This document shows, piece by piece, positions 52,736 through 61,705 of a DNA stretch of 64,000 nucleotides. The notes under the pieces were generated by a model, which did not search any database, was not told where the DNA came from, and worked only from the letters and a program-made list of their open reading frames with translations. Origin of the DNA: Candidatus Rhodoferax bjergmarkensis (lineage in GTDB: Bacteria; Pseudomonadota; Gammaproteobacteria; Burkholderiales; Burkholderiaceae_C); NCBI GenBank assembly GCA_016708345.1, contig JADJFX010000011.1, positions 62,001 to 126,000 of the forward strand, given 5' to 3'. The first letter of the stretch is position 1, and every line of letters begins with the position of its first letter. Position numbers and translations under genes: made by a program.

Positions 52736-54142
52736 TTACTTGTCCAGACCCATCAGATCACCAAGAAAATTGTCAAGTGCTTTGAGCAGATTTCCAGGAA
52801 TGGTGATCTCGCGCGTAAGAGCTTGAGCGGCCTCAATTTCCTTGGAGGACAGTGTCTGTCCCAGTGGATCGTTCTGAGGTGTGGATTCAAGGCCTTTCAC
52901 CGGGTCGCCTGCTTGCGACAACTTACCCAACGCATAGGCGACAACGCGGTTGGAGGGCACACCCTGACCCTTGGCGTACATCTCACCCAAGCTGGCGCGG
53001 GCAACGTCAATGCCCTGTTCCGCTGCGAGGCGATACCACTTGACGGCCTCTTTGTAGTCTTGCGCTACGCCACGACCATTTTCGTACATGTCACCCAAGT
53101 TGTTCTGTGCAACAGAGTAGCCCTGCTTGGCTGCAAGACGAACCCACTTGACAGCCTCCTTGTAGTCCTGCGGAACACCACGACCCTTGGCAAACATGAA
53201 GCCTAGGTTAGTCTGGGCGCTTGCATTGCCTTGATCGGCCGCCAGCCGATACCACTTGACAGCTTCCTTGTAGTCCTGCCCCACACCTTGACCCTTGGCA
53301 TACATAAGACCCAAATTAATCTGGGCTGAGGCATTACCCTGAGCAGCGGACAATCGAAACAACCTGGCAGCCTCCTTGAGATCCTGCGGAACCAGCTGCC
53401 CATTGGCATGCACCAGACCCAAAGCAAGTTGGGCATCAGCGAAGTCCTGCTCTGCCGCCAGACTCAGCAGTTTCACGGCCTCTCCTGTGTCTTGACCAAT
53501 GCCTCTTCCCTTGGCGTAAGCCAAGCCCAAATGCGTCTGGGCGGCAGCATTGCCCTGTTCAGCCGCCAAACTAAACCATTTGACAGCTTCCTGGTAATCC
53601 TGTGCTGTACCTTGACCGTATTCATGCATCACACCAAGATTGGCTTGGGCAGGGGCATAACCCTGCTCGACCGCAAGACGAACCCACTTGTGCGCTTCCT
53701 TGTAGTCTTGCGCCACACCCTGCCCCTTGGCGTAAACCATGCCAAGGCGGGTTTGGGCAGCTGCTTCGCCTTGTGCCGCAGCCAGGCGATACCACTTGAG
53801 GGCCTCTTTGAAGTCTTGTGTGGCACCCTGACCCTTTTCGTACATCACGCCCAAGATGGACTGTGCGTTGGCCACACCTTGGGCAGCCGCCAGGCGAAAC
53901 CAAGCAAGTGCTTCCTGGTCGTCCTGCACCACACCCTCGCCCTTGGAATACATGACGCCCAGGTCGTATTGAACCAGCGCATCCCCCTTGGCGGCCATGG
54001 CTTTGAGATCGCGCAAGGTTGTTGTGTAACTGATTTTTTCCTGAGATGCGCTACCTTGGTGGTAGCCCGCAATCGCAGCGGCAGGAATGAAGGCGGCCCC
54101 CATGCTGAAGGCTAATAACACTGAGTGCAAACGAAAATTCAT
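52736..54142 (-). CDS. Exported Sel1-repeat protein (ten repeats)
   Basis: From ATG 54142 the 468-residue protein begins with a signal peptide (MNFRLHSVLLAFSMGAAFIPAAAIA|GYHQ). Ten consecutive 36-residue Sel1 units follow, roughly AxAQxxLGxMYAKGQGV.QDYKEAVKWYRLAAEQG. The unit is also visible as a 108-bp DNA periodicity from about 53000 to 53990. The C-terminal 90 residues (VVAYALGKLSQAGDP...LKALDNFLGDLMGLDK) are outside the repeats. Sel1 proteins are adaptor scaffolds, often in envelope signalling. An upstream start at 54187 is unlikely because it would bury the signal peptide. Confidence 0.9.
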   Translation of the reverse strand: MNFRLHSVLLAFSMGAAFIPAAAIAGYHQGSASQEKISYTTTLRDLKAMAAKGDALVQYDLGVMYSKGEGVVQDDQEALAWFRLAAAQGVANAQSILGVMYEKGQGATQDFKEALKWYRLAAAQGEAAAQTRLGMVYAKGQGVAQDYKEAHKWVRLAVEQGYAPAQANLGVMHEYGQGTAQDYQEAVKWFSLAAEQGNAAAQTHLGLAYAKGRGIGQDTGEAVKLLSLAAEQDFADAQLALGLVHANGQLVPQDLKEAARLFRLSAAQGNASAQINLGLMYAKGQGVGQDYKEAVKWYRLAADQGNASAQTNLGFMFAKGRGVPQDYKEAVKWVRLAAKQGYSVAQNNLGDMYENGRGVAQDYKEAVKWYRLAAEQGIDVARASLGEMYAKGQGVPSNRVVAYALGKLSQAGDPVKGLESTPQNDPLGQTLSSKEIEAAQALTREITIPGNLLKALDNFLGDLMGLDK

Positions 54143-54341
54143 GTCAGGCTCCGATGATCTAAAGAAAGTCACACCGTTGGCAATCATGAAATTTATCGAT
54201 TCGTCCGCCTCGGGCCAAACAGCTTTGAGAACTGTGGTTCCGGGTAGAGACAGTGTGCCACTAATTTGCAGTCACGTCGAGACCTAGACTACGCTTTCGC
54301 CAGACCAATAAGGTAGTAAGCCAATTTTTTGAGGGGCTGTG

Positions 54342-54400
54342 GGCGGTGAAAGCTCAAGGCAAGTGTGAGATTCAAAATTTTGAATCAAAAATTCACCGCC
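54342..54400. promoter_or_regulatory. Nested inverted repeats in the Sel1/barrel divergent region
   Basis: Outer arms GGCGGTGAA (54342-54350) and TTCACCGCC (54392-54400) enclose a perfect 18-base palindrome, GATTCAAAATTTTGAATC (54369-54386). AGCTC and TGAGC extend the outer arms outward or inward with small offsets. The site lies between two divergent starts (54142 and 54621). It is a good candidate operator for a dimeric regulator, or a cruciform-forming site. Confidence 0.6.
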
Positions 54401-54620
54401 TGAGCGTGATAAAAAGTGTTGTTTTTTTATCTTTTGTAGTGATTTTGACGCAAATTAAAAGTCGTGTTTCATAAATCATGAAGCAGGGCGTGCTGAGCAA
54501 CGTCACATAAATCACACAAACAAAATAGATTGCCTTTGGAATTGCACCAGTTTTTAGTAAATAGTGCTAGGCTGACACTTGGTAACGACTCTCGACAAAT
54601 TATTCCCATCATTGAACTGT

Positions 54621-55889
54621 ATGACCGCTTTGCGCCATTTTTATCGCCTTGCAGGCTTAGCAGCAGTTCTGGTGGGAACGTTCGCTTTTTCAACGCCCTC
54701 TTGGTCGGACGAGGGCAACAGTCCCCTTTCTGCCCTCACCTTGCGTGGTTTTGGCACGCTCGGCATTGCGCACTCATCCAATGGAGAAGCTCAGTTTGTA
54801 CGCGATCTGACGCAAGCCAACGGCGTTTCAAACCAGTGGTCGGGCAAGATTGATTCGGTTGTAGGCATTCAGGCCAACTATCAGGTCAACGCTAAATTTG
54901 AGGCGGTGGCCCAAATCGTCAGTCGCTATGGCTCTGAGTCCAATTTCCATCCAGAAATAAGCTGGGCTTTCCTCAAATACGAACCCAACGCCTACCTTAA
55001 TTTCCGTGCAGGGCGCATTGGTACCGATTTTTTCATGGGTGCGGATTCAAGGCTGATTGGCTACTCCTACCTTTCAGTGCGTCCTTCGCACGACTTTTAT
55101 TTCCCCCTGTTGTTTTCTTATGTGGACGGCGTTGACGCGCAAGTTTCCAAACCGATTGGGGAGGGTATCTTGCGTGCCAAACTTTACAAGGGCTTTGCAC
55201 GCGAAAAAAGTCCGGTGGCAGATGAGTTTTTGGATATTGATGGTGCGCCCATGGCGGGCGGCTTTTTGGACTATCAACAAGGTACTTGGGTATGGCGCGC
55301 CAGCTATGGCCAAATTCGCTTCAATCAGGAATTGCCCCGTCCCATCAGTACCTTGCGCAGCGCATTGAGCAGCTACAGTGCACTGCTTGGTATTCCCAGC
55401 GCCCAGTCAGCGGCTGATGAACTTTCTGTGGCCGGAAAACTCAGCCGTTTTTACTCACTGGGCATGATTTACGACAACGGCCCACTGCAGGCCCACGCCA
55501 TGGTCAACCGAATGCGTCATGAGGCGGCGGCCTTTGAGGACTCCGAAGCTGCGATGTTTTTGCTGGGCTACCGCATAGGCACAGTGACTCCCTTTGCGGG
55601 TTATTCGTGGGTCACATCACAAACCAAGTTTGTCGACACCGGACTGCGCAATGCAGGCCCACTGGCAGCGCTTGACGCCAACGTTGTACGCATCATGGCC
55701 GACACACACGCCGCACAGAACACCACCACACTGGGAATGCGCTGGGATTTTCGGCGAAACATGGCCCTCAAGCTCCAGGCTGATGTGATTCGGGGCGGCC
55801 CGCAGTCAATCTTTCCCTACCGACGGGAAAATGCACCTTGGAACGGACGCACCAACGTGCTCAGTATTGCTTTGGACTTTATTCTGTGA
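54621..55889 (+). CDS. Predicted outer-membrane beta-barrel protein
   Basis: The 422-residue protein starts at ATG 54621 with a signal peptide ending near SWS|DEG. A first strand, LTLRGFGTLGIAHSS, then many alternating strands follow (YQVNAKFEAVAQIVSRYG; ISWAFLKYEPNAYLNFRAGRIG; FYSLGMIYDNGPLQAHAMVNRM). The end is TNVLSIALDFIL, a hydrophobic strand close to a barrel C-terminus. RAGRIGTDFFMGADSRLIGYSYLSVRP resembles the plug or strand region of anion-type porins. It overlaps the next gene by a TGATG. It heads a four-gene operon. Confidence 0.75.
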   Translation: MTALRHFYRLAGLAAVLVGTFAFSTPSWSDEGNSPLSALTLRGFGTLGIAHSSNGEAQFVRDLTQANGVSNQWSGKIDSVVGIQANYQVNAKFEAVAQIVSRYGSESNFHPEISWAFLKYEPNAYLNFRAGRIGTDFFMGADSRLIGYSYLSVRPSHDFYFPLLFSYVDGVDAQVSKPIGEGILRAKLYKGFAREKSPVADEFLDIDGAPMAGGFLDYQQGTWVWRASYGQIRFNQELPRPISTLRSALSSYSALLGIPSAQSAADELSVAGKLSRFYSLGMIYDNGPLQAHAMVNRMRHEAAAFEDSEAAMFLLGYRIGTVTPFAGYSWVTSQTKFVDTGLRNAGPLAALDANVVRIMADTHAAQNTTTLGMRWDFRRNMALKLQADVIRGGPQSIFPYRRENAPWNGRTNVLSIALDFIL

Positions 55890-56320
55890 TGCGGCACCTC
55901 CGAAACCTCGCTCTTTACCTCCTTTCGCTGCTGCCACTGATGGCAGGCGCAGCAGATGGGATCGTCATCGTGGTCAATCAGGCCGCCGGTATTGAGACAC
56001 TGAGTCGCACTGATGTCATCAATATCTTCATGGGCCGTTTCCGCCAGCTTCCCTCTGGTGCCACTGCCCAGCCCATTGACATGCCTGTGTCACCGGTGCG
56101 GGCGCAGTTTTACCGGGTGCTGGTCAACAAAGAGCCCGCTGAAATCAACGCTTACTGGGCTCGTCTGGTGTTCGCTGGCCGGACGTCCCCGCCAGTTCAA
56201 ACCGAAACGGCTGACGAAGTTCTCAAGAAGCTTCACGCTAACCCCGGAGGAATTGCGTACTTGGAGCGCAGCCGCGTGACCAGCCGGGAAAAAATCGTAT
56301 TTGAACTCCCTGCCCCCTAG
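55889..56320 (+). CDS. PstS-like periplasmic phosphate-binding-fold protein
   Basis: The 143-residue exported protein (MRHLRNLALYLLSLLPLMAGAA|DG) reads IVIVVNQAAGIETLSRTDVINIFMGRFRQLPSGATAQPIDMP, then RAQFYRVLVNKEPAEINAYWARLVFAGRTSPPVQTETADEVLKKL and NPGGIAYLERS. This is the short PstS-like fold (PBP-like) in which FxG.....G and NPGGIGY-type loops bind the anion. It is half the length of a transport PstS, so it is probably a sensor ligand-binding partner rather than a transporter subunit. It lies between the barrel and GGDEF-EAL genes. Confidence 0.8.
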   Translation: MRHLRNLALYLLSLLPLMAGAADGIVIVVNQAAGIETLSRTDVINIFMGRFRQLPSGATAQPIDMPVSPVRAQFYRVLVNKEPAEINAYWARLVFAGRTSPPVQTETADEVLKKLHANPGGIAYLERSRVTSREKIVFELPAP

Positions 56321-56333
56321 TAAGCTCCCATCC

Positions 56334-58718
56334 ATGCGGTCCTTTTGGCGGCACAGCATTCTTTACCTTACCGCCGCACAGGTGGTGGGCGTAGCAGCTC
56401 TGGTGGGTTTGGTTTTTGTTTTTTTGACGACACAGGTCACTGACATCAGAACCCAAACCCAGTTCACGGCACGCTTGGGCGAGTTGCTGGAAACAGTGGA
56501 AAGCACGGTACAAATTGCCTGCTTTGCCAAAGACGAAGCCCTGGCTGCAGAGGTCACCAACGGTCTGTTGAAAAACAGCGAGGTACTGGGTGTTGTCATC
56601 ACAAGCGGCACCGTCAAGCTCGGCGACAAGTTCAAGCCATCTTCCACACCCGAACTGCTTGCGCGCGCCAACGAAACCCGATTGGTCAGAAAAATTACTT
56701 CTCCTTTTGACCACAACGAAGTGGTGGGTGAAATCCAGCTGATTCCGAACCCGCAGGCCTATGACCAGTTCATTCGGGAAAATGTCGGTTTTGTTGCGAT
56801 GCTGCTCAGTGTGCAGCTTGTGGTGGTGGTCGCAGCGGTGCTCGCAGTTGTGCTGATTCGCATCATCCGGCCCATCAAGGGCATGTCCGATGGTTTGCAC
56901 AAAATGGGGATGCGAGACAACAAACTGCTGAAATTGCCTCGCGGGCAGGAGGACACCGAGATTGGCCGATTGGCCCACGACATCAACCACTTGACCACCA
57001 CCCTGCTGGCCGCGCACAACGAGGAGCGTGCGGTGCGACTCAAGCGTGAAGTAGACGAGCGCAAATACCACGCCATTTTTGACAATGCCAATTCGGGTAT
57101 CTACATCGCCAACAGCGAAGGGGTGCTGGAATCGTGGAACCGCGCCTTGGCCAACCTGTTTTTGTTGCCGCAAATGCATGACGCCAATTCGGTCATTAAG
57201 CTCACCGCCCTGGCGTGGCATGCCCCGGACCAACTGGCCTTGATGATGCGCAGTTGTATTGACCTAAACCAACCGCAAGCGGGCGATCTGGAGTTTCGCT
57301 GCGCAAACAGCAGCCCCCGCTGGTTCCATGTGGCCCTCACACCCATTGGCGAACAAAAAGCACAGGGGCTGGTCAGTGACGTGTCCGAGCACAAAAATGC
57401 CGAAGCACAGGCACGCTTGGAAACCATTACCGACCCTCTCACAGGCTTGCTCAACCGGCGTGGTTTTTTTGAACACGCTGAAGAAAAAATTGCAAACTTC
57501 AAAGCGCAACCCAACACCGGCTTCACGCTGGTTGTGATTGATCTTGATGGCTTCAAGCGCATCAACGATGCCATGGGTTTGCGTTCGGGTGACAAAATTC
57601 TGGCCAGCAGTGCGGCAAGGCTGCAATCCTGCCTGAAGTCCAGCGACGTGGTGGCCCGGCTGGGTGGCGATACTTTCGGTGTCATCCTGCAGGCAACGTC
57701 GCTTGAAGAGCACGTCATCAGCATCGGTGCCCGCATAGTAAGCACACTGGGCGCTTTTTTTGAGATTGACAACACACCGCTGCGCTTAGGTGCCAGCTTG
57801 GGCATTTCAACTTATCCAGGTGACGGAAATGATCTGCCAACCTTGATGCGCAATGCCGAGCTGGCGCTGGACCGGGCCCGCGCCGGGGGTGGTGGTCGCT
57901 ATGTGTTTTTCGACACCACCATGGCCAAGGATGCCGAAAACAAGCGCTCGCTGGAAAATGACCTTCAGCTTGCCATCCGACGCAACGAATTCCGGCTGTT
58001 TTTCCAACCCATCATTGACCTGCCCTCAAAACGTCTGGCAGGTGCCGAAGCGCTCATCCGATGGAAACACCCCACCCGGGGTATGGTCCCCCCTGACGCA
58101 TTCATTCCGCTGTCTGAAGAAACCGGGCTGATTGTCGATATCGGGCTTTGGACGCTGGAGGTCGCCTGTCAGCAACTCGCCACATGGCAGGCGCAGAGCA
58201 AAGATTATTACGTTTCGCTAAACGTTTCGGGACGCCAGATTCCTGACGGACTGCCCAGCGCCAAGCTGATTGAGTCTGTGCGCCGCCACGGTGTTGACCC
58301 GGCCAAACTGGTCATTGAAATAACCGAGGGCGTGTTGCTGGGGGATTTTGCCAAAGCGCAGGCTTGGCTAAATTCTGTACGAGAACATGGTTTTCGCATT
58401 TATCTGGACGATTTTGGCACCGGCTATTCGTCCCTGTCTTACCTCAAACGCTTCCCGGTCGATACCCTCAAGATTGACAAATCTTTTATCAGGGATATGA
58501 GCGAAGACAACAGCGACCGCACCTTGGTCGAGGCCATCATTGCCATGGCCAACAGCTTGCACCTGACGGTGGTGGCTGAAGGTGTGGAAACTGGCGATCA
58601 ACTGGCCCTGCTCACAAAAATGGGGTGCAACTATGTTCAGGGCTACCATTTTTCAAAACCCGTACCAGCCGACGAGTTTGATGCAGTAGCTGTGCGCATT
58701 GGAGGCATGCTGACATGA
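56334..58718 (+). CDS. Membrane GGDEF-EAL protein with HAMP and PAS-like domains
   Basis: The 794-residue protein has TM1 (ILYLTAAQVVGVAALVGLVFVFL), a periplasmic sensor of about 120 residues, TM2 (MLLSVQLVVVVAAVLAVVLI), a HAMP domain (RPIKGMSDGLHKMG) and a PAS-like domain (YHAIFDNANSGIYIANSEGVLESWN). GGDEF follows with motif RLGGDTFG at 444-448, where Thr replaces the catalytic Glu. EAL follows with EALIRW at 572, LNVSG, EITEGV, YLDDFGTGYSSLSYLKRFPVDTLKIDKSF, VAEGVET and QGYHFSKP. It is probably a c-di-GMP phosphodiesterase with a regulatory GGDEF. ATG 56334 is preferred to TTG 56301. It overlaps the next gene by ATGA. Confidence 0.92.
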   Translation: MRSFWRHSILYLTAAQVVGVAALVGLVFVFLTTQVTDIRTQTQFTARLGELLETVESTVQIACFAKDEALAAEVTNGLLKNSEVLGVVITSGTVKLGDKFKPSSTPELLARANETRLVRKITSPFDHNEVVGEIQLIPNPQAYDQFIRENVGFVAMLLSVQLVVVVAAVLAVVLIRIIRPIKGMSDGLHKMGMRDNKLLKLPRGQEDTEIGRLAHDINHLTTTLLAAHNEERAVRLKREVDERKYHAIFDNANSGIYIANSEGVLESWNRALANLFLLPQMHDANSVIKLTALAWHAPDQLALMMRSCIDLNQPQAGDLEFRCANSSPRWFHVALTPIGEQKAQGLVSDVSEHKNAEAQARLETITDPLTGLLNRRGFFEHAEEKIANFKAQPNTGFTLVVIDLDGFKRINDAMGLRSGDKILASSAARLQSCLKSSDVVARLGGDTFGVILQATSLEEHVISIGARIVSTLGAFFEIDNTPLRLGASLGISTYPGDGNDLPTLMRNAELALDRARAGGGGRYVFFDTTMAKDAENKRSLENDLQLAIRRNEFRLFFQPIIDLPSKRLAGAEALIRWKHPTRGMVPPDAFIPLSEETGLIVDIGLWTLEVACQQLATWQAQSKDYYVSLNVSGRQIPDGLPSAKLIESVRRHGVDPAKLVIEITEGVLLGDFAKAQAWLNSVREHGFRIYLDDFGTGYSSLSYLKRFPVDTLKIDKSFIRDMSEDNSDRTLVEAIIAMANSLHLTVVAEGVETGDQLALLTKMGCNYVQGYHFSKPVPADEFDAVAVRIGGMLT

Positions 58719-59908
58719 AGGGGGGGGTTGCTCCGCATCTGGCATTTTTCGTTTTGCTGTGCGTCGCGGCGGGTGCGCAGGGGCAACAGGACAGCAGCCC
58801 GATACGTCTGAGCGGGTCCGGTTTTATCACATTGGTTGCAGGCCAGGCTTTCGGTGGTGACCCGGTGCAGGACTCCAATGGCTACAAGGCACCACTGTAT
58901 GTGGCTGACTATGCCCAGGCAGGCATCTACGAAGCCGATCTGCTCACCGTACGGCCCGATTCAAGAATTGGTTTGCAGGGAAGCATGCACTTTGGCACCA
59001 ACACCTCCATCACTGGCCAAATCGTGTCGCGCGGCGCCCATGGTGGCAACGTCAACCTTGAATGGCTGTACGCCAGCCACAACCTGTCTGACAAACTGAC
59101 TTTGCAGGTCGGCCGCAAACGTTTGCCCCTGTTTTATTATTCCGAAACACAGGACGTGGGGTTCACCTACCCTTGGGTTCACCTGCCTCCACAGCCCTAT
59201 GGATGGGAGATAGTCAATTACAACGGCATCAATGTGCTGTACCGTGATCAATGGGGTGACTGGGCCTCCAGCCTGAATTTTTTCGGCGGAAATGAGCGTC
59301 GGGATGACAACCCATTTTGGAAGATTTATAACGGGCGCTCGACCAAAACTGATTCCCAATGGAACAACATTCTGGGTGCCGATCTTTCAGTCAACCGCGA
59401 TTGGCTTGAGCTGCGGGGTGCTTACATCCAATCCGAAATCCAGGACCGCTTTGAAGACCCGACAGTCGCCCCGCCCTACAGTTACTCGCCGCCAGCCGAT
59501 CAAAAAATTTACACGGTTTCCTTGGCCATCGATTACAAGAACTGGATGCTGCGCAATGAGTACATGTACATCAACCGCGCGCCCATCGGAGAAACTGATT
59601 TCGCTCAGTTGCTCAGTGTTGGTTACCGCTTTGGAAAACTGTTGCCGATGCTGACTTGGGCCAATTACAAGATGGCACTTTCACCTGACAGTGCGGATCC
59701 GGCCGTCATCGACCCGACCGATATCGACCCTTCTTCCTATGAGGCGCATTCAACGCTGGCGCTGACCTTGCGCTACGATCTGAGTGCAAAAAGCGCCATC
59801 AAAATTCAATTAGAACGCTGGCAGGACCGCGGTGGGCCAAACTACAACGCGGGCGTGCCCTACGGCAACCCACGCTTGTTCACATTGAGTTACGACTGTG
59901 TGTTTTGA
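58715..59908 (+). CDS. Predicted outer-membrane beta-barrel protein, second in operon
   Basis: The 397-residue protein has a signal peptide (FFVLLCVAAGAQG|QQD). Barrel strands follow: IRLSGSGFITLVAGQAFGG, PDSRIGLQGSMHFGTNTSITGQIVSRG, VNLEWLYASHNLSDKLTLQVGRKRLPLFYYSETQDVGFTYPWV, VLYRDQWGDWASSLNFFGG and YTVSLAIDYKNWMLRNEYMYI. It ends NPRLFTLSYDCVF with terminal Phe. The layout resembles porin-like DUF-type barrels paired with PBP/GGDEF genes. Its start overlaps the GGDEF-EAL stop by 4 bases, showing one transcript. Confidence 0.8.
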   Translation: MKGGVAPHLAFFVLLCVAAGAQGQQDSSPIRLSGSGFITLVAGQAFGGDPVQDSNGYKAPLYVADYAQAGIYEADLLTVRPDSRIGLQGSMHFGTNTSITGQIVSRGAHGGNVNLEWLYASHNLSDKLTLQVGRKRLPLFYYSETQDVGFTYPWVHLPPQPYGWEIVNYNGINVLYRDQWGDWASSLNFFGGNERRDDNPFWKIYNGRSTKTDSQWNNILGADLSVNRDWLELRGAYIQSEIQDRFEDPTVAPPYSYSPPADQKIYTVSLAIDYKNWMLRNEYMYINRAPIGETDFAQLLSVGYRFGKLLPMLTWANYKMALSPDSADPAVIDPTDIDPSSYEAHSTLALTLRYDLSAKSAIKIQLERWQDRGGPNYNAGVPYGNPRLFTLSYDCVF

Positions 59909-59934
59909 CCCGCCCCTCGTTGCCACCCAATTCG

Positions 59935-61521
59935 TCAATTCACAGCAAGCACCGGCGAACGAATCAGGTGGTCAAACGCGCTCAGCGCTGCCTTGGCCCC
60001 GTCTCCCGCAGCAATCACGATTTGTTTGTACGGCACGGTGGTGCAGTCTCCCGCTGCAAACACACCGGGCACGCTGGTGTGGCCTTTGACGTCCACCACG
60101 ATTTCACCGAATTTGCTCAGTTCAACCGTGCCCTTGAGCCACTCGGTGTTGGGCACCAAGCCAATCTGCACAAACACACCCTCCAGCTCGACCAAATGCT
60201 CCACTGCAGTCGCGCGGTCTTTGTACCGCAAGCCGTTGACCTTGCCCGCTGCACCGGTGATTTCAGTGGTTTGCGCATGGGTGTGAATGCTGACATTGGG
60301 CAGGCTCTTGAGTTTGTTGACCAGCACCGCATCGGCCTTGAGTTCGGGTGCGAACTCCACCAGCGTCACGTGGGCCACGACACCCGCCAGATCAATGGCC
60401 GCTTCCACCCCTGAGTTGCCCCCGCCAATCACCGACACCCGCTTGCCTTTGAACAGCGGGCCATCACAGTGCGGGCAATAGGCCACGCCCTTGTTGCGGT
60501 ACTCGGCTTCGCCGGGCACATTGACGTTGCGCCAGCGTGCGCCGGTGGACAAAATCACCGATTTTGATTTGAGCGATCCACCGTTGGCCAGCTTCACCTC
60601 TATCAAATCGCCGGGCTCTGAGGCGGGCACCAAGCTGTCGGCACGCTGCAGGTTCATGATGTCCACGTCATACGCCCGGGCATGAGCCTCCAAAGCAGCA
60701 GCAAACTTGGGACCGTCGGTTTCCAGCACCGAGATGTAGTTTTCAATCGCCAGCGTGTCATTGGTCTGGCCACCAAAACGCTCAGCCACGATGCCGGTAC
60801 GGATGCCTTTGCGGGCGGCATACACTGCCGCCGCCGCGCCAGCCGGGCCGCCACCAACGATCAGCACATCAAACGGGTCTTTGGCCGAAAGTTTGGCCGC
60901 GTCCCGTGTTGCAGCGCCCGTGTCGAGCTTGGCTACGATCTCTTCGATCAGCATGCGCCCGGAGCCAAACACGGCACCGTTGAGGTAAACCATGGGCACG
61001 GCCATGATTTCTCTGGCCTTGACCTCGTCCTGGAACGCGCCGCCTTCGATCACCGTAGTTTTGATCTTGGGGTTCAACACCGCCATGAGGCTGAGTGCCT
61101 GCACCACGTCCGGGCAGTTGTGGCAGCTCAAACTCATGTAGACCTCGAAGTTGAATTCACCGCCATCTGCAGCAGACAAGGCCTTGATCTGGTCGATCAC
61201 CTCCTGCTCTACCTTGGGCGGGTGGCCGCCGCTCCACAACAAGGCCAGTACCAGGGAGGTGAATTCATGGCCCAGCGGAAGGCCAGCAAAACGCAAGCTG
61301 GTGTCAGTGCCAGCGCGTTTGAGGGAAAAAGAGGGCTTGCGCGCGTCAAGTCCATCGGTGCGCAGGCTGATTTTGTCGCTGCGCAAGTCTGCAATGGTTT
61401 GCAACAACTCGCGCATCTCGGCCGAAGTGCTGTCTTGCCCCAAGGAGGCCACCAGCTCAATAGGCATTGTCACGCGTTCCAGATAGCTGGCAAGCTGGGT
61501 TTTGAGGGTGTCGTCGAGCAT
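59935..61521 (-). CDS. ahpF: Alkyl hydroperoxide reductase subunit F
   Basis: AhpF passes electrons from NADH to AhpC. The 528-residue protein has an N-terminal double thioredoxin-like domain with YMSLSCHNCPDVVQALSLM (CxxC). A thioredoxin-reductase-like part follows with VLIVGGGPAGAAAAVYAARKGIRTGIVAERFGGQ (FAD), the redox pair AYCPHCDGPLF, VSVIGGGNSGVEAAIDLAG (NAD) and GVFAAGDCTTVPYKQIVIAAGDGAKAALSAFDHLI. All redox cysteines are present. It lies 184 bases downstream of ahpC. Confidence 0.95.
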   Translation of the reverse strand: MLDDTLKTQLASYLERVTMPIELVASLGQDSTSAEMRELLQTIADLRSDKISLRTDGLDARKPSFSLKRAGTDTSLRFAGLPLGHEFTSLVLALLWSGGHPPKVEQEVIDQIKALSAADGGEFNFEVYMSLSCHNCPDVVQALSLMAVLNPKIKTTVIEGGAFQDEVKAREIMAVPMVYLNGAVFGSGRMLIEEIVAKLDTGAATRDAAKLSAKDPFDVLIVGGGPAGAAAAVYAARKGIRTGIVAERFGGQTNDTLAIENYISVLETDGPKFAAALEAHARAYDVDIMNLQRADSLVPASEPGDLIEVKLANGGSLKSKSVILSTGARWRNVNVPGEAEYRNKGVAYCPHCDGPLFKGKRVSVIGGGNSGVEAAIDLAGVVAHVTLVEFAPELKADAVLVNKLKSLPNVSIHTHAQTTEITGAAGKVNGLRYKDRATAVEHLVELEGVFVQIGLVPNTEWLKGTVELSKFGEIVVDVKGHTSVPGVFAAGDCTTVPYKQIVIAAGDGAKAALSAFDHLIRSPVLAVN

Positions 61522-61544
61522 GATGGCGTCCTTTTGTTGCTGTT

Positions 61545-61630
61545 TAGCTACTATTTAGCTACTGTTTTGATAGCTGCTTGCGCATGTTCTGTGCGCGCAA
61601 GCGGCTGTTTTTGCTTGTAAAAAAGCCGGA
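61545..61630. repeat. TAGC-type palindromic repeat between ahpC and ahpF
   Basis: TTTAGCTACTATTTAGCTAC, TGTTTTGATAGCTGCTTGCG and CATGTTCTGTGCGCGCAAGC, then GGCTGTTTTTGC, form the clearest copy in the window. The GCTGCTTGCGCA arm pairs with TGCGCGCAAGCGGC, and extra TAGC half-sites occur at left. It lies in the ahpC-ahpF gap and might reduce read-through from ahpC into ahpF. Confidence 0.65.
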
Positions 61631-61705
61631 CGGCAAGGCGTATGACACCAAGGCGCTGTCCGGCTGGTGAGCGCCTTGGGCGCTGCACCGTTTCTACCGG
61701 TTGAC

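Noticed and set aside
52990..53990. Regular 108-bp periodicity that could suggest a CRISPR or tandem DNA array
   Set aside because: It is in frame and encodes Sel1 units of 36 residues; there are no spacer-repeat units. No CRISPR array was seen anywhere in the window.
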